Shown: positions 54,488 to 63,946 of the stretch, piece after piece
Layout: each line of letters starts with the position of its first letter
Position numbering within the stretch: position 1 is the first letter of the stretch
Source: Artocarpus heterophyllus
Taxonomy: Eukaryota > Streptophyta > Magnoliopsida > Rosales > Moraceae
Length of the DNA: 64,000 nucleotides
Direction of reading: 5' to 3'
NCBI GenBank assembly: GCA_025403435.1
Contig: CM046330.1
Coordinates: forward strand, 18,994,239-19,058,238
The notes under the pieces: model-generated
The model's input: the letters and a program-made list of their open reading frames with translations, nothing else
Told to the model about the DNA's origin: nothing
Database searches by the model: none
Position numbers and translations under genes: made by a program

Positions 54488-56963
54488 TGTGACACCCGTT
54501 ATTTTTCTAACAGGCATAATGGTAATTAAATTAATTATTAGTGTACCAATTTAAAATTTGTCTTATCTAAAATCTATTTTATACTATTTATTTCTGCCTA
54601 TTTTTAAATTTCCTAAAATTTACTATACCTATTTATTATATTTACCGATATGCTCTCAGAACTTCTAATTAATTATGAAAATACCATTTGGCATTATATG
54701 AGCTAAAGTCTTCGAAGGAGACATAATGCATCAAACTCTTACCTGCTTGTCTCCCATTCTCTAATCTTTTCTTTTTTCAACCGAGCCCTCCAACAAAGAA
54801 AAACATATCTTTCTTTTCTTTTCTCCATGAAACACTCAGCTCTCTCTCTTCCTCTTTGAAACATCTCCCACTCTCTTTCTTCTTCTTCTTTCTTCTACTC
54901 TCTAAGTATGAGAAACCCAGCTCCATGTTGTTTGAAAGTCTCCGTGCCAAAGTTGAACATGAGTTTAATCCCTTGATTTGATGACTTAAATTTTTCAATG
55001 AGATTTTGTGGTAAGATTTTTAGAAAACGAATATGGTTTTATCTACCATCTTCACTCTAGATTTACTCATTTAATTTGCTGTATAATTGAGTTTCATGAG
55101 ATATTGACACACACCTATCTTGTTGTTCTTATAGCATATGAGTAGAAAATATTGGTTTTAAATGAACTTTGAATTTGTAACCTTTGATTGCGATTGGGTA
55201 TATCAATTCAAGGAAGTTTGTTTATCTACATCTTAGTATGTTTTCAAAGCGTCTTAAACGAGTTTTATGCATTAAAAACTAATTTGGAGTAGAAAAATCG
55301 TTTTAAAACATAATCTGTCCACCTTGGGACGAACTTGGTAGAACCCAGTTCTAAAGGGTCGCGGTTGACCACGTATGGTATAGTGCGATCGACTGCTCTA
55401 TGCAGAATTGGCCAGGCAACAGCCAACAAGTTCAGCAGGCTGAATTGGCAGTTCAGTAGGTGGAACATCGACAGTCCAAACTCAGCAGCTTAACAGGCCG
55501 AACATCGGCAGTCCGAACTCAATAGTTCAGAAGGCCGATGGCTGAACAATATCGGCAGGCTAAACTTTGAGACCGGTAGGCCAACAGAAGGTCCAAAAAT
55601 AACAGTTTTGTTCAATAGGCTAGAAACAGTTGATCGATAGGCCAATCGGGCAGTCTAAACACACCTATTTTTTATTGTTCTATGTTACGCAATGTTCCAA
55701 GGATTTCATATTAATGATTATGGCACACTAATAAGAATAGATTGTAAATTAACATGATTATAGAATAGGAATTAAGTTAAAGTATAGCTATTTTATACGT
55801 CGTAGGATAACAAAGTACTTGGAGCTTATGTGATGAGCTTGGTATCGTGAGCTAAAAGTTATCGACATGGTATTTGTCAAGAGGTAGGGAATCTATTACT
55901 CATCTTTTGTGAGGTTTTCATGGAATTAAAATTGGTTGTTTGTTTGCAAGATATATATGTATGTTGAACTACTATTATATGAATATCAAATATGAACAAT
56001 GATATAAACTCGTCCTATATTGTATAGTGAGAAATATATTGATTTGATATATGTTGTTGTAAATTGAGAAGCATGGTTAGGAATATTAACTCTACAAATA
56101 CTGATTGACTATTGAGGAATGGTAAGACGTGAAGAAGGTGGCGGTTACGACCTTGGGAACGAATACCCTAATAGGTAAATTAGGAGGAAGGTGACGATGC
56201 TCCCTTAGGTTGAAAGTCCCATAATGCACTGTACAGGAATTGACTTGATGAGGATCTAGGGCTTGTTGTCCCCTCACCAAAACACCCTTAGAATGTATGG
56301 AGTGTGGTCAAACACTCCTATTCGGGTTTCAATGAGTTGAGTGATAAATACTCCATTGGAACGTGGATACCTAGGAACATTAATGGACTGTAATATTTAT
56401 ATATATGTATATGTATGGAACTCAGTAATGATTAATGTAAGGTATCCATGAAATATGATCATAATGAATCTCATAAGATGAATAATGAATAAGAACTAAC
56501 TAACCATGTAGGTTTTGATGTGGCAATGATAAAAACCTAAAGGTGAGTTATGGTTTTCTCTATTGAGAATGTTGTCACTCATTTTCCTATATTTCTATCT
56601 TTTTTCAGGACTCACCAAGTGTGAGGTGGCTACAAGAATATACATGAGGAAGCTATGTAGCTGTATAACATTGGATTTGCTTCATTTGTCAAGAATGTCC
56701 ATCATGATAATGTAAGCATTGTGTGTTACTTTCTGAGATTGTATTAAGATTGTGTTGAGGGTCGGAATGATGATGATGACAGTTTTATATTATTAAATTT
56801 AAGGTGTTACATTAAACTGTGGTTTAATTGTTTTTTATATTTTTATTTCGATTTTGAGAGTTTTCATTTAAGTCATGGGCAAATTTCTTTGATGTTTTAT
56901 TTTTATTTTTTGATCTTTATTTAGTTTATTAAAAACTATTAACCTTCACTTAGGCGCGTTATA
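54488..56963 (+). repeat. 5' LTR of element C
   Basis: It begins TGTGACACCCGTTATTTTTC and ends GGCGCGTTATA, where GTTACA would be usual. It is followed by AATTTT and the primer site. A GC-rich stretch of GGCAGTTCAG/GGCCGAACATCGGCAG words lies at 55430-55640. The first 250 bp match 63702-63946. Confidence 0.88.
55430..55640 (+). repeat. GGCAG/GGCCGA word cluster in the element C LTR
   Basis: Loose repeats such as AATTGGCAGTTCAGTAGG, AACAGGCCGAACATCGGCAG and CAGAAGGCCGATGG recur through about 200 bp. They resemble the GGCAGGCCGAT repeats of the copia element at 11262-11374, although the two LTR families are otherwise unrelated. Confidence 0.65.
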
Positions 56964-56970
56964 AAATTTT

Positions 56971-56982
56971 TGGTATCAGAGC
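56971..56982 (+). other. Primer-binding site of element C
   Basis: TGGTATCAGAGC, complementary to initiator tRNA-Met, lies 7 bp past the LTR end. Confidence 0.9.
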
Positions 56983-58101
56983 CTAGGTTCAGTTAACCTA
57001 GGGAGTATAGCACCACTTTAAAAATCTGTTTTCGATATGGTTTTAAAGGTAAATTTTTAATGTCATCATCAAAATGAACTTTCATATTGATTTATATAGT
57101 CTAGGAGAATGTAACATGGAACGGAGGCCCTAGAATGAAAGTATTAATGTTTATGTAGGAACGATAATTGTATGGAATGAATTATGTGTAGATTGATTGC
57201 GAGAGATTCTTATAGATACAAGGAATTAAGAGCCTTTTATCTTGTGAGAAATAATAAGAAATATAAGGTTTAAGTTGTTGATTTCAAAGTTTGGCATAGA
57301 TGTGCTAAATTCTTCATAATTAATTCAAACCTATGTAGTGCCTATGTGTGGACTCGATTGAGTACTTAAGTGTCGATAACTTTTCTTGAAAGTTTTATTT
57401 ACATAAGGAATATGAGTTAAGTTTAGAATCTATAGTATTGAACCTTGAGAGAGATAAACGTTAGTCTTTTAGTCTGTTGAGACTGTAAAAAGGCAAAGAA
57501 TGTATGAATCTTAAGGTTGGAATATTTCTATTGTTTACATTGTATTTAAGTAGATATAATATGAAGTAACCAATAGAAGTTTCCTTAAGTAAATCATAAT
57601 ACTTAAGGCATTTGTAATGATTTTAGACCTTTACGATGAAAGGTTTAACTTTTAGATGCTTAGATGTGAATCTCTTAGTTACTTGAGGTTTTAGTAAATG
57701 AGGAAATTAAAGATTGAATACGTGGGATGATGAAGATAGTAAATGTCCTTAAGTAGTAACATCAATGGCCTCTGCTCATTAGAGGCCATTAATGTGGCCT
57801 AAGTTAGAAGATAGAAAGTGTATTGATTTCAAGGTTAGTCACATTTAAACCCTTGGTAGTGTTAATAATGAATATATATTAACAAATACTGAGTATTAAG
57901 GATAAGATAAGAGTGTATGCATTGGTCAACAAGGTTTTGATTAAAAACAAATTATTTAAGTTACAAGAGGATTTTGTTATTATGGAACGATTTGGATAAT
58001 ATTATGGGGAAATTCTAATTTTTATCAAATCAAGTTTTGTCATTTATTTTGGTCAATTCTGTTTTAAGTGGGCTTTGAATTGGGTTTAAGATCTATACAA
58101 G
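56983..58101 (+). other. Non-coding leader of element C where gag would be expected
   Basis: About 1.1 kb has no open frame longer than a few dozen codons and no gag or zinc-knuckle motif on either strand. I recognise nothing in it. Confidence 0.6.
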
Positions 58102-58224
58102 TTGGGTTTCAATTCCATACTTGTCATTTAACTCGTTTCAAATGTGTTAAGGCTCGAAATAACCCGAGCCATTTTAGTTTAGAACATTTGGGCTTAGTCC
58201 AAATCCTGAATCAGTTCGATCCAT

Positions 58225-58482
58225 ACTGTCTCTCGCACGTGGTCTCTATACGTGTCATCTATAGCGGTTTAATCATTGTCTACATATACATCTATTGTGC
58301 ATAGGAGCTCATTTCTTCAAGCTCACTCTCTCTCTAAACTTGTCATTCTCTCTCTAAATCACAAATCATCTTCCTTCTCTCTAGAACTTCTTCTTTCTCT
58401 CTCTAAAAGAAGAAGGATTTCTAGGATTCTACAACTTGCTATATCTATGTTCCTTTTCTATTCACCCTTCTTTCATCTCATT
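58225..58482 (+). promoter_or_regulatory. Promoter-like region and CT-rich leader of unit C
   Basis: CACGTGGTC and ATACGTGTCATC (ACGT cores) are followed by CATATACATC, ATTGTGCATAGGAG and a long CTCTCTCTCTAAA-type leader, ending at the ORF1 ATG at 58483. The same arrangement precedes ORF1 of unit A. The open frame reaches upstream to 58276, but the pyrimidine-rich part is not conserved as protein. Confidence 0.5.
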
Positions 58483-58869
58483 ATGGACCCAAAGTACCAA
58501 CACCTGAGAAAGTATTTTCCATCACTTTCCCAAAAGATTCTTAGAAAGAAATACAAAACTAAGATCACTCGATTGTGGATTCTTATGCATTTTGGCATCC
58601 CTGGTGATGTGAGGATGTTGATAGAGGGAAAGATCCATTCGAGTGACTTCATTCAAGACGTTGGTTTACCAGGTATAGGTACTAGTCGTAGTGTGATGAG
58701 AAGAAGAGCTCGTGCCATCGCGGTCACTTGTAATAAATGTGGACGGCAAAATTGTAATAGTAAATGTATTTCACTTAGTTTTGTGCCTATAAATAGAGAG
58801 GATAAAATAAGGTTTTGCAAGGATAGATTTTTTGAGGAGAACTTAGATAACCTCAATCCTTCTCTTTAA
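58483..58869 (+). pseudogene. ORF1 of unit C: basic Cys-rich small protein of unknown function, truncated
   Basis: 128 codons are open from MDPKYQHLRKYFPSLSQ to a TAA at 58867-58869. The N-terminal third is basic (SQKILRKKYKTKITR), then IPGDVRMLIEGKI, then an arginine-rich run VMRRRARAIAV and a cysteine cluster CNKCGRQNCNSKC, a plausible zinc-binding nucleic-acid contact. The tail FCKDRFFEENLDNL follows. Homology with B continues past the stop to about 58976 (GAIFKLWPKFYAERQ), so the original protein was longer. I do not recognise the family. The order of arginine run then cysteine cluster resembles the small nucleic-acid-binding proteins of some filamentous plant RNA viruses, but that is only a shape similarity. 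It lies 0.8 kb upstream of the LOG-like gene and may once have been co-transcribed with it. Confidence 0.7.
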
Positions 58870-59663
58870 GATCACCTTAGTTGATATGTTTAAGGAGCTA
58901 TCTTTAAACTGTGGCCTAAATTCTATGCAGAAAGACAACATCTCAGGAATATGCTATTTCAAGTTCCTATTTGCTAAATCACAAGAAAACTAGATGGGGA
59001 ATAAGTCATCACTCTATAAAGGTTGTTCAGTCTTTACCTGTTTGAAATCATTTTAGTTGGTTTTCAATAATCTGTCTTTCTCTGTGGTAAAAAAAATTGT
59101 TTTGTACTCAAAATATTTGCCCTTGTATTCAAAATAATTGTGATTATTAGATTGACACAGTAAGTGTTAGTGTCTTTTTTAATTTATGGTTTTCTTTAAA
59201 ATATATATTTATAATAAAATATATTATCCTATCAGACAATTCACATGCAGTACTGTAACATGTTTGATATTTTGAAACATATTTAGACATTTCGAGATTT
59301 GTGTCTCAAATTTCAAAAGTTTTACAGTATTTGTCGTTTATATTACTTTTCTAGATTCGGTGTATATCTGTTAAAAGGTCTATAGTTGTGCCAGAGTATT
59401 TTTTGTCAAGCCATTCTCAATTGTCAAAAGTTATACAGTTTGTGTCTAACATTTTTTAAAAAGTAAATAAGACTTTCCATAAATTGTCAATCGCTTCTTA
59501 CTTTCTTACTTGCACAATATTTTGTTTAGACCTTTGAATTGCCTTTTCATTACCTACTTGTCTGTCTCTTTAATCCTTTTGTGTATTCCTCATCTTTAAA
59601 ATCTCATGTAGAACCCCAAGTTAAATGGAGTAGACATAAAGCAATCACTCATACAAACCAAAT
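58870..59663 (+). other. Spacer between ORF1 and LOG of unit C
   Basis: Apart from the remaining ORF1 homology to about 58976, this is non-coding. It contains repeated CAAAAGTTATACAGTT-like words (about 59316, 59374 and 59415). The same words occur in the spacers of A (about 37500-37640) and B (about 48171-48245). Confidence 0.65.
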
Positions 59664-60263
59664 ATGTCTACCTTCTAGTCTACCAAGAAAAAAAATGATG
59701 TTTGTATCTTTTCTGGTTCCAGTCCAGGAAAAGATAAAGTATATATAGAAGCCGCAAAAAACTTAGGATAAGCCTTAACATATAGAAAGATTAACATAAT
59801 CTATGGGGGTTATAGTATGAAAATGATGGGAAATATGACGATAGCAGCTAGATCTATTGATGCCACAGTTGTGGGGATTTGGCCTCGTATTCTAGCTAAA
59901 GGAAACCTTTGTAAGGAAACTATAAGTAAGAAAAAAGGAGTTATGGACGTCCCTAGGTGTCTTAAAGTCATAATCGATAATTTTGATGCGTTTATAGCAT
60001 TACCTAGTGGTCTAGGTACCCTTTAGGAAATATTTGTGATTGCTAGTAGGAATTTATTGGGTACTCACTACACCCTTGGGACTTTTAAATGTAAATGGTT
60101 TTTATGATGGTCTTTTAAAATTTTTAGATTACACTGTGAAAGAAAACTTCATTGTAGAATCGAGAGACAAATCTTTGTTACTGCTTCAACAGTTGAGGAA
60201 TTGTTAGATAAGATGCAAATCATCCATCCGGAATCCGACACTACAACATCCAAGCTTGAATAG
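59664..60263 (+). pseudogene. LOG-like gene, copy C, disrupted
   Basis: From MSTF, with a stop at codon 5, it reads VCIFSGSSPGKDKVYIEAAK and, after another stop, TYRKINIIYGGYSMKMMGN. An open run follows (59817-60026): VVGIWPRILAKGNLCKETIS, then MDVPRCLKVIIDNFDAFIAL and PSGLGTL, a TAG, and EIFVIASRNLLGTH. A one-base loss near 60070 shifts the frame; LNVNGFYDGLLKFLDYTV follows. LOG landmarks GSSPGK, GGYS (for GGGS) and the signature Glu are readable. PGG is PSG, as in A, and the Arg before it is Cys (TGT 59958-59960). It is intronless and ends TAG at 60261-60263. Confidence 0.88.
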
Positions 60264-62612
60264 GAAAAGGAAAGCTAGGAACGGCCATTTGATTTGAATC
60301 TCCATTTATAATCTTTTGATTTTATCCATGGCATGTATGTTTTTATTTCATGTGTCACAAATAACCATTTTCTCCACACTCTATATTTCTTGTGGTATGT
60401 TGTTGTTTAAGCTTTTAGATTCATTGACCCTAATGTTGGGATGGCTGGTGATACAGAGCACTTGATGCTCTCAAAACGCACTCCACTTAAGGTCCGATCT
60501 TTTGTTTGTCGATGTTTTTGTATTCTCTAAGCATGCATGATATGGGTAGCTGGATATATGGAGTGCCTTGTGTTGGGTTTTGTTGGATTTTATGATTCAA
60601 ATAAGCAGCAAAAAATCAAAATTAATTCCCACAAAACCCTCGCAAAATCCATACAATTCAATTATATTGATAAAAAACTCATAGAATCTTACTAGGATGA
60701 CAAAAGGGGCAAGATCACTAGAAGGAAGAGAGCAGGTTCACTCTAGTGACACTTTAACTCAAGCTTTTCATATTCAGGATTGGATTCAAACGTTGTTACT
60801 TAGAGCAACGCCCTCTGCAAGTATTCACAAGAACAAACTCTCTCAAAAACCAAATTGGTCTGCTAGCACCCTCTCCTTGCGTTAAACGACTCTCTCTAAT
60901 TTTAAGGTTTTTAATGTTTTTGCCTTTTAGAATAAGAGAGCGCCTTTTCTCTTCTAATTCAGCTAAAAACCATAAAATATATATATATATATATATATTG
61001 ACTTCGAGAAAGAGTCAGATTTTAACTAGAGTAAACTGCAATTCAAATATGATTCATAGAATCTAAACAATATCAAATTTAATGAACCTAGACATACCTA
61101 GTACATCGAATCTGGACATTATCAGGCTCATTGAACCTAGATACAGTAAACCTAAAATTTGTTTTTGGTCTGTTCTAAGTGTGCAACCCTGTAGGTTCAC
61201 ATAACGTTGGTAGTGGGCTTCAAATTCTATTTTTGGCCCACAAATCATAAGTGGCCTCTAGTAAAACATTATGATTACTCAAGTTATGCGAATGTCAATA
61301 GTCTGACATAACCTAATATACAATAAGTATTAAAATCCTTTTGTCACTAGATACCTCGATTGAACATAAGGCATGGTTTATGTCATCCTTATACTATTCA
61401 ATCATATTATTTCTCAATCTTAAGTAGACTAATAGTGATAACCCTTATCAATTCCTTCCAGTATGGCCATACATTTTTTATCAGTCTAACTTATCGATGG
61501 GCCGATAGATATCTTTCTCATAATAAAGGAGAGACAAATTCCTTCTTGATCACACATATTCCTCACATGATTCACTCTATATCCAACAACAATCCATTCC
61601 ATTATCCTGTTAAAGATAATATTAGAATGTGTCAAAATATAAAACTTTTCATATAAGAAACAATGGTGATTTCAGGTCAGAGTACTAGGATAATACTATT
61701 GTGATGAGAATTACTTATGAAAATTATCCATGCAGTATTCTCATAGCGTGTTGATCCAATACATCATTTCTCAAATATATATCTATGAGCTGACTTAGTA
61801 TCTCATACACATGATTAGTAAAACATAATCATCAATCAAACTTCATACTAGTCTTCATTCATTATTATCCCAATAATAATGACTGACTAGGGATAATTTA
61901 GAATAGAATTCAATTTTCATCTAAGAGTTTTACTATCAAGTCACATATTTAATGACCTTAGGCAGAATTAACCATTCATGGAATTAGAATAAAAAACAAT
62001 AATGAAAATGCCTCTTTATTAATAAAATACAAATGTAACGAAGTCAAAATGTGGTCATTACATAATTATCCTAGGGCACATCACTAACACCTTGTACTTT
62101 CAAAACGTATCCGTATCATGTTTGTAATATGTACTATTCTGTTAATGTTTTGTGGAAGCACTAAAGTAAATTGTGGGAATGCTCCATAGAAAATAGGAGT
62201 ATGTTATTTGGGTTAAATGTTTATGTCATGAGGGTAGCTGTTTAATGAAGAATCTGTCGAGTTTGCTTACAACTACGAGATTCCTTCCAATATCTCTATG
62301 TAAGAGTTTAATGTATGATTTTAAATTGAAGCACTTGTGTTATATATATTTTATGATTATGTTTTAGTTTAACATTTAGAATATGAAATCAACTATCCTT
62401 GACTTTTCCTTACTCAGAAAGGAAAAAGGAACCCAAAGATGAAGTATACAAAAATTTCTTGACAATCTCCTTAGTGTAATTGTAAATCACGGTCCATGGA
62501 CAGTAAAGGACTGGAAAAATAGTATAATCATCATGTGTACATTTCTAATAAAATCCCTAATATGGTATTGTAGATTTGGAGCCTACTAAAAATATTCATG
62601 ATGAGGAACTTA
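60264..62612 (+). other. Conserved non-coding tail of unit C (interrupted by a solo LTR)
   Basis: 60264-60570 and 62095-62612 match the unit A tail (38482-39240): GGAAAGCTAGGAACGGCCAT, AATGTTGGGATGGCTGG and ACGTATCC..ATRTTTGTAAT. No frame is visible. Conservation of this tail in A, C and partly B shows that the copied module is wider than the two ORFs. Confidence 0.7.
60571..62089 (-). mobile_element. 1519-bp copia-type solo LTR with CCTTG target duplication
   Basis: The termini are TGTTGGGTTTTG and ATCACTAACA, flanked by CCTTG at 60566-60570 and 62090-62094. In reverse complement it begins TGTTAGTGATGTGCCCTAGG and has AATAAAGAGGC early on. This resembles the LTR starts of Copia-1/2 (TGTTAGACATAGTGCCCTAA...AATAAAG), so minus orientation and a related copia family are likely. 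Unit A shows the empty site (GGGAGTACTTTGTACTCTTG near 38780). It contains an (AT)n run at about 60976-60998. Confidence 0.9.
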
Positions 62613-63522
62613 GGGTCTATTTGTTTCGAATATTATTTGGACTCAATAGACTTAAATTTGCATTTGAGTATTAAGAATCCTTTGGATACGTGTTTGTTTC
62701 CTTAAAAACCGAATCCTTTGAGTATCAAGAATAGTTTTAGAGTTCTCATCCTCCTTAAACTTTTGATACTCGAATATCTCTGCTATAGTAAAAACAAAAT
62801 TTCTCTCTCTTATATTTGAGGGAAAAAATCATAATTTCTTCATTTGATATCCAATTGAGATAATTCTTTTTTCAGTGTATTCCTAGTGAAGAAAGGAATA
62901 AATTAAGATCTATATTGCATATTTTTAATATCATTAACATTAAGATTTTATTAGATTTGTTAATAAATCAAAAACTATATTCACTACCACTCTAAACACA
63001 AATTTTATTAGATTTTTTAATATCATTAACATTTGAGTATTAAGAATCCTTTGGATACATGTTTGTTTCCTTAAAAACCGAATCCTTTGAGTATCAAGAA
63101 TAGTTTTAGAGTTCTCATCCTCCTTAAACTTTTGATACTCGAATATCTCTGCTATAGTAAAAACAAAATTTCTCTCTCTTATATTTGAGGAAAAAAATCA
63201 TAATTTCTTCATTTGATATCCAATTGAGATAATTCTTTTTTCAGTGTATTCCTAGTGAAGAAAGGAATAAATTAAGATCTATATTGCATATTTTTTAATA
63301 TCATTAACATTAAGATTTTATTAGATTTGTTAATAAATCAAAAACTATATTCACTACCACTCTAAACACAAATTTTAATTTTATTTCATACTCAAATTAA
63401 AACCAAAATGTACATCCAAACTCCAATTTGGATAACAATTCAAATCACTAACTCAAATCCTAATTCAAATCACACTAACTCAAATCAAATCACTAATTTG
63501 AATCTATTTACCAAACAGACCC
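62613..63522. mobile_element. Tourist-like (PIF/Harbinger) MITE with internal duplication
   Basis: Ends GGGTCTATTTGTTTCG and, in reverse complement, GGGTCTGTTTGGTAAA form a terminal inverted repeat. TTA flanks both sides (62610-62612 and 63523-63525), as in Tourist elements. A block of about 360 bp starting ATTTGAGTATTAAGAATCC occurs twice (62662 and 63031, offset 369) with only a few differences. This doubles the element from roughly 540 to 910 bp. No transposase frame is present. Confidence 0.85.
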
Positions 63523-63688
63523 TTAGTATTTAGAGTAAGGTTGATATCCAAGCAAATGAATGGAGAAACGGTAACCCATATTTGGAGACAAACAACATTG
63601 ATGGTATAGAGTCAAAAGCAAAATCATAACGGAATTGTAATTTTTACTAGTATTTTTAGATTTGAAATTTTGAGGACGAAATTTCTTT

Positions 63689-63701
63689 AATGGGGTAGAG
63701 C
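63689..63701 (+). other. Polypurine tract of element C
   Basis: AATGGGGTAGAGC precedes the 3' LTR, after TTTTGAGGACGAAATTTC, a sequence commonly seen at the end of chromovirus internal regions. Confidence 0.82.
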
Positions 63702-63946
63702 TGTGACACCTGTTATTTTTCTAACAGGTATTATAGTAATTAAATTAATTATTAGTATGCCAATTTAAAATTTGTCTCATCTAAAATCTATTTCATACTA
63801 TTTATTTCTACCTATTTTTAAATTTTTTAAAATTTCCTATACCTATTTAGTATATTTACCGAAATGCCCTTAAAACTTCAATTAATTACGAAAATACCAT
63901 TTGGCATTATATGAGCTAAATTCTTCAAAGGAGACATAATGCACCT
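63702..63946 (+). repeat. Start of the 3' LTR of element C
   Basis: TGTGACACCTGTTATTTTTC... follows the 5' LTR closely up to GGAGACATAATGCA, then diverges abruptly at 63947 because of another insertion. Confidence 0.88.

Noticed and set aside
58276..58482. Upstream in-frame extension of ORF1 in unit C
   Set aside because: The extension is pyrimidine-rich leader (SLSLELLLSLSKRRR) and is not conserved as protein in unit A, where the matching ATG is at 36807.
60697..60885. 62-codon open frame within the 60.6-62.1 kb solo LTR
   Set aside because: It is short, without motif, and fully inside an LTR bounded by a target duplication.
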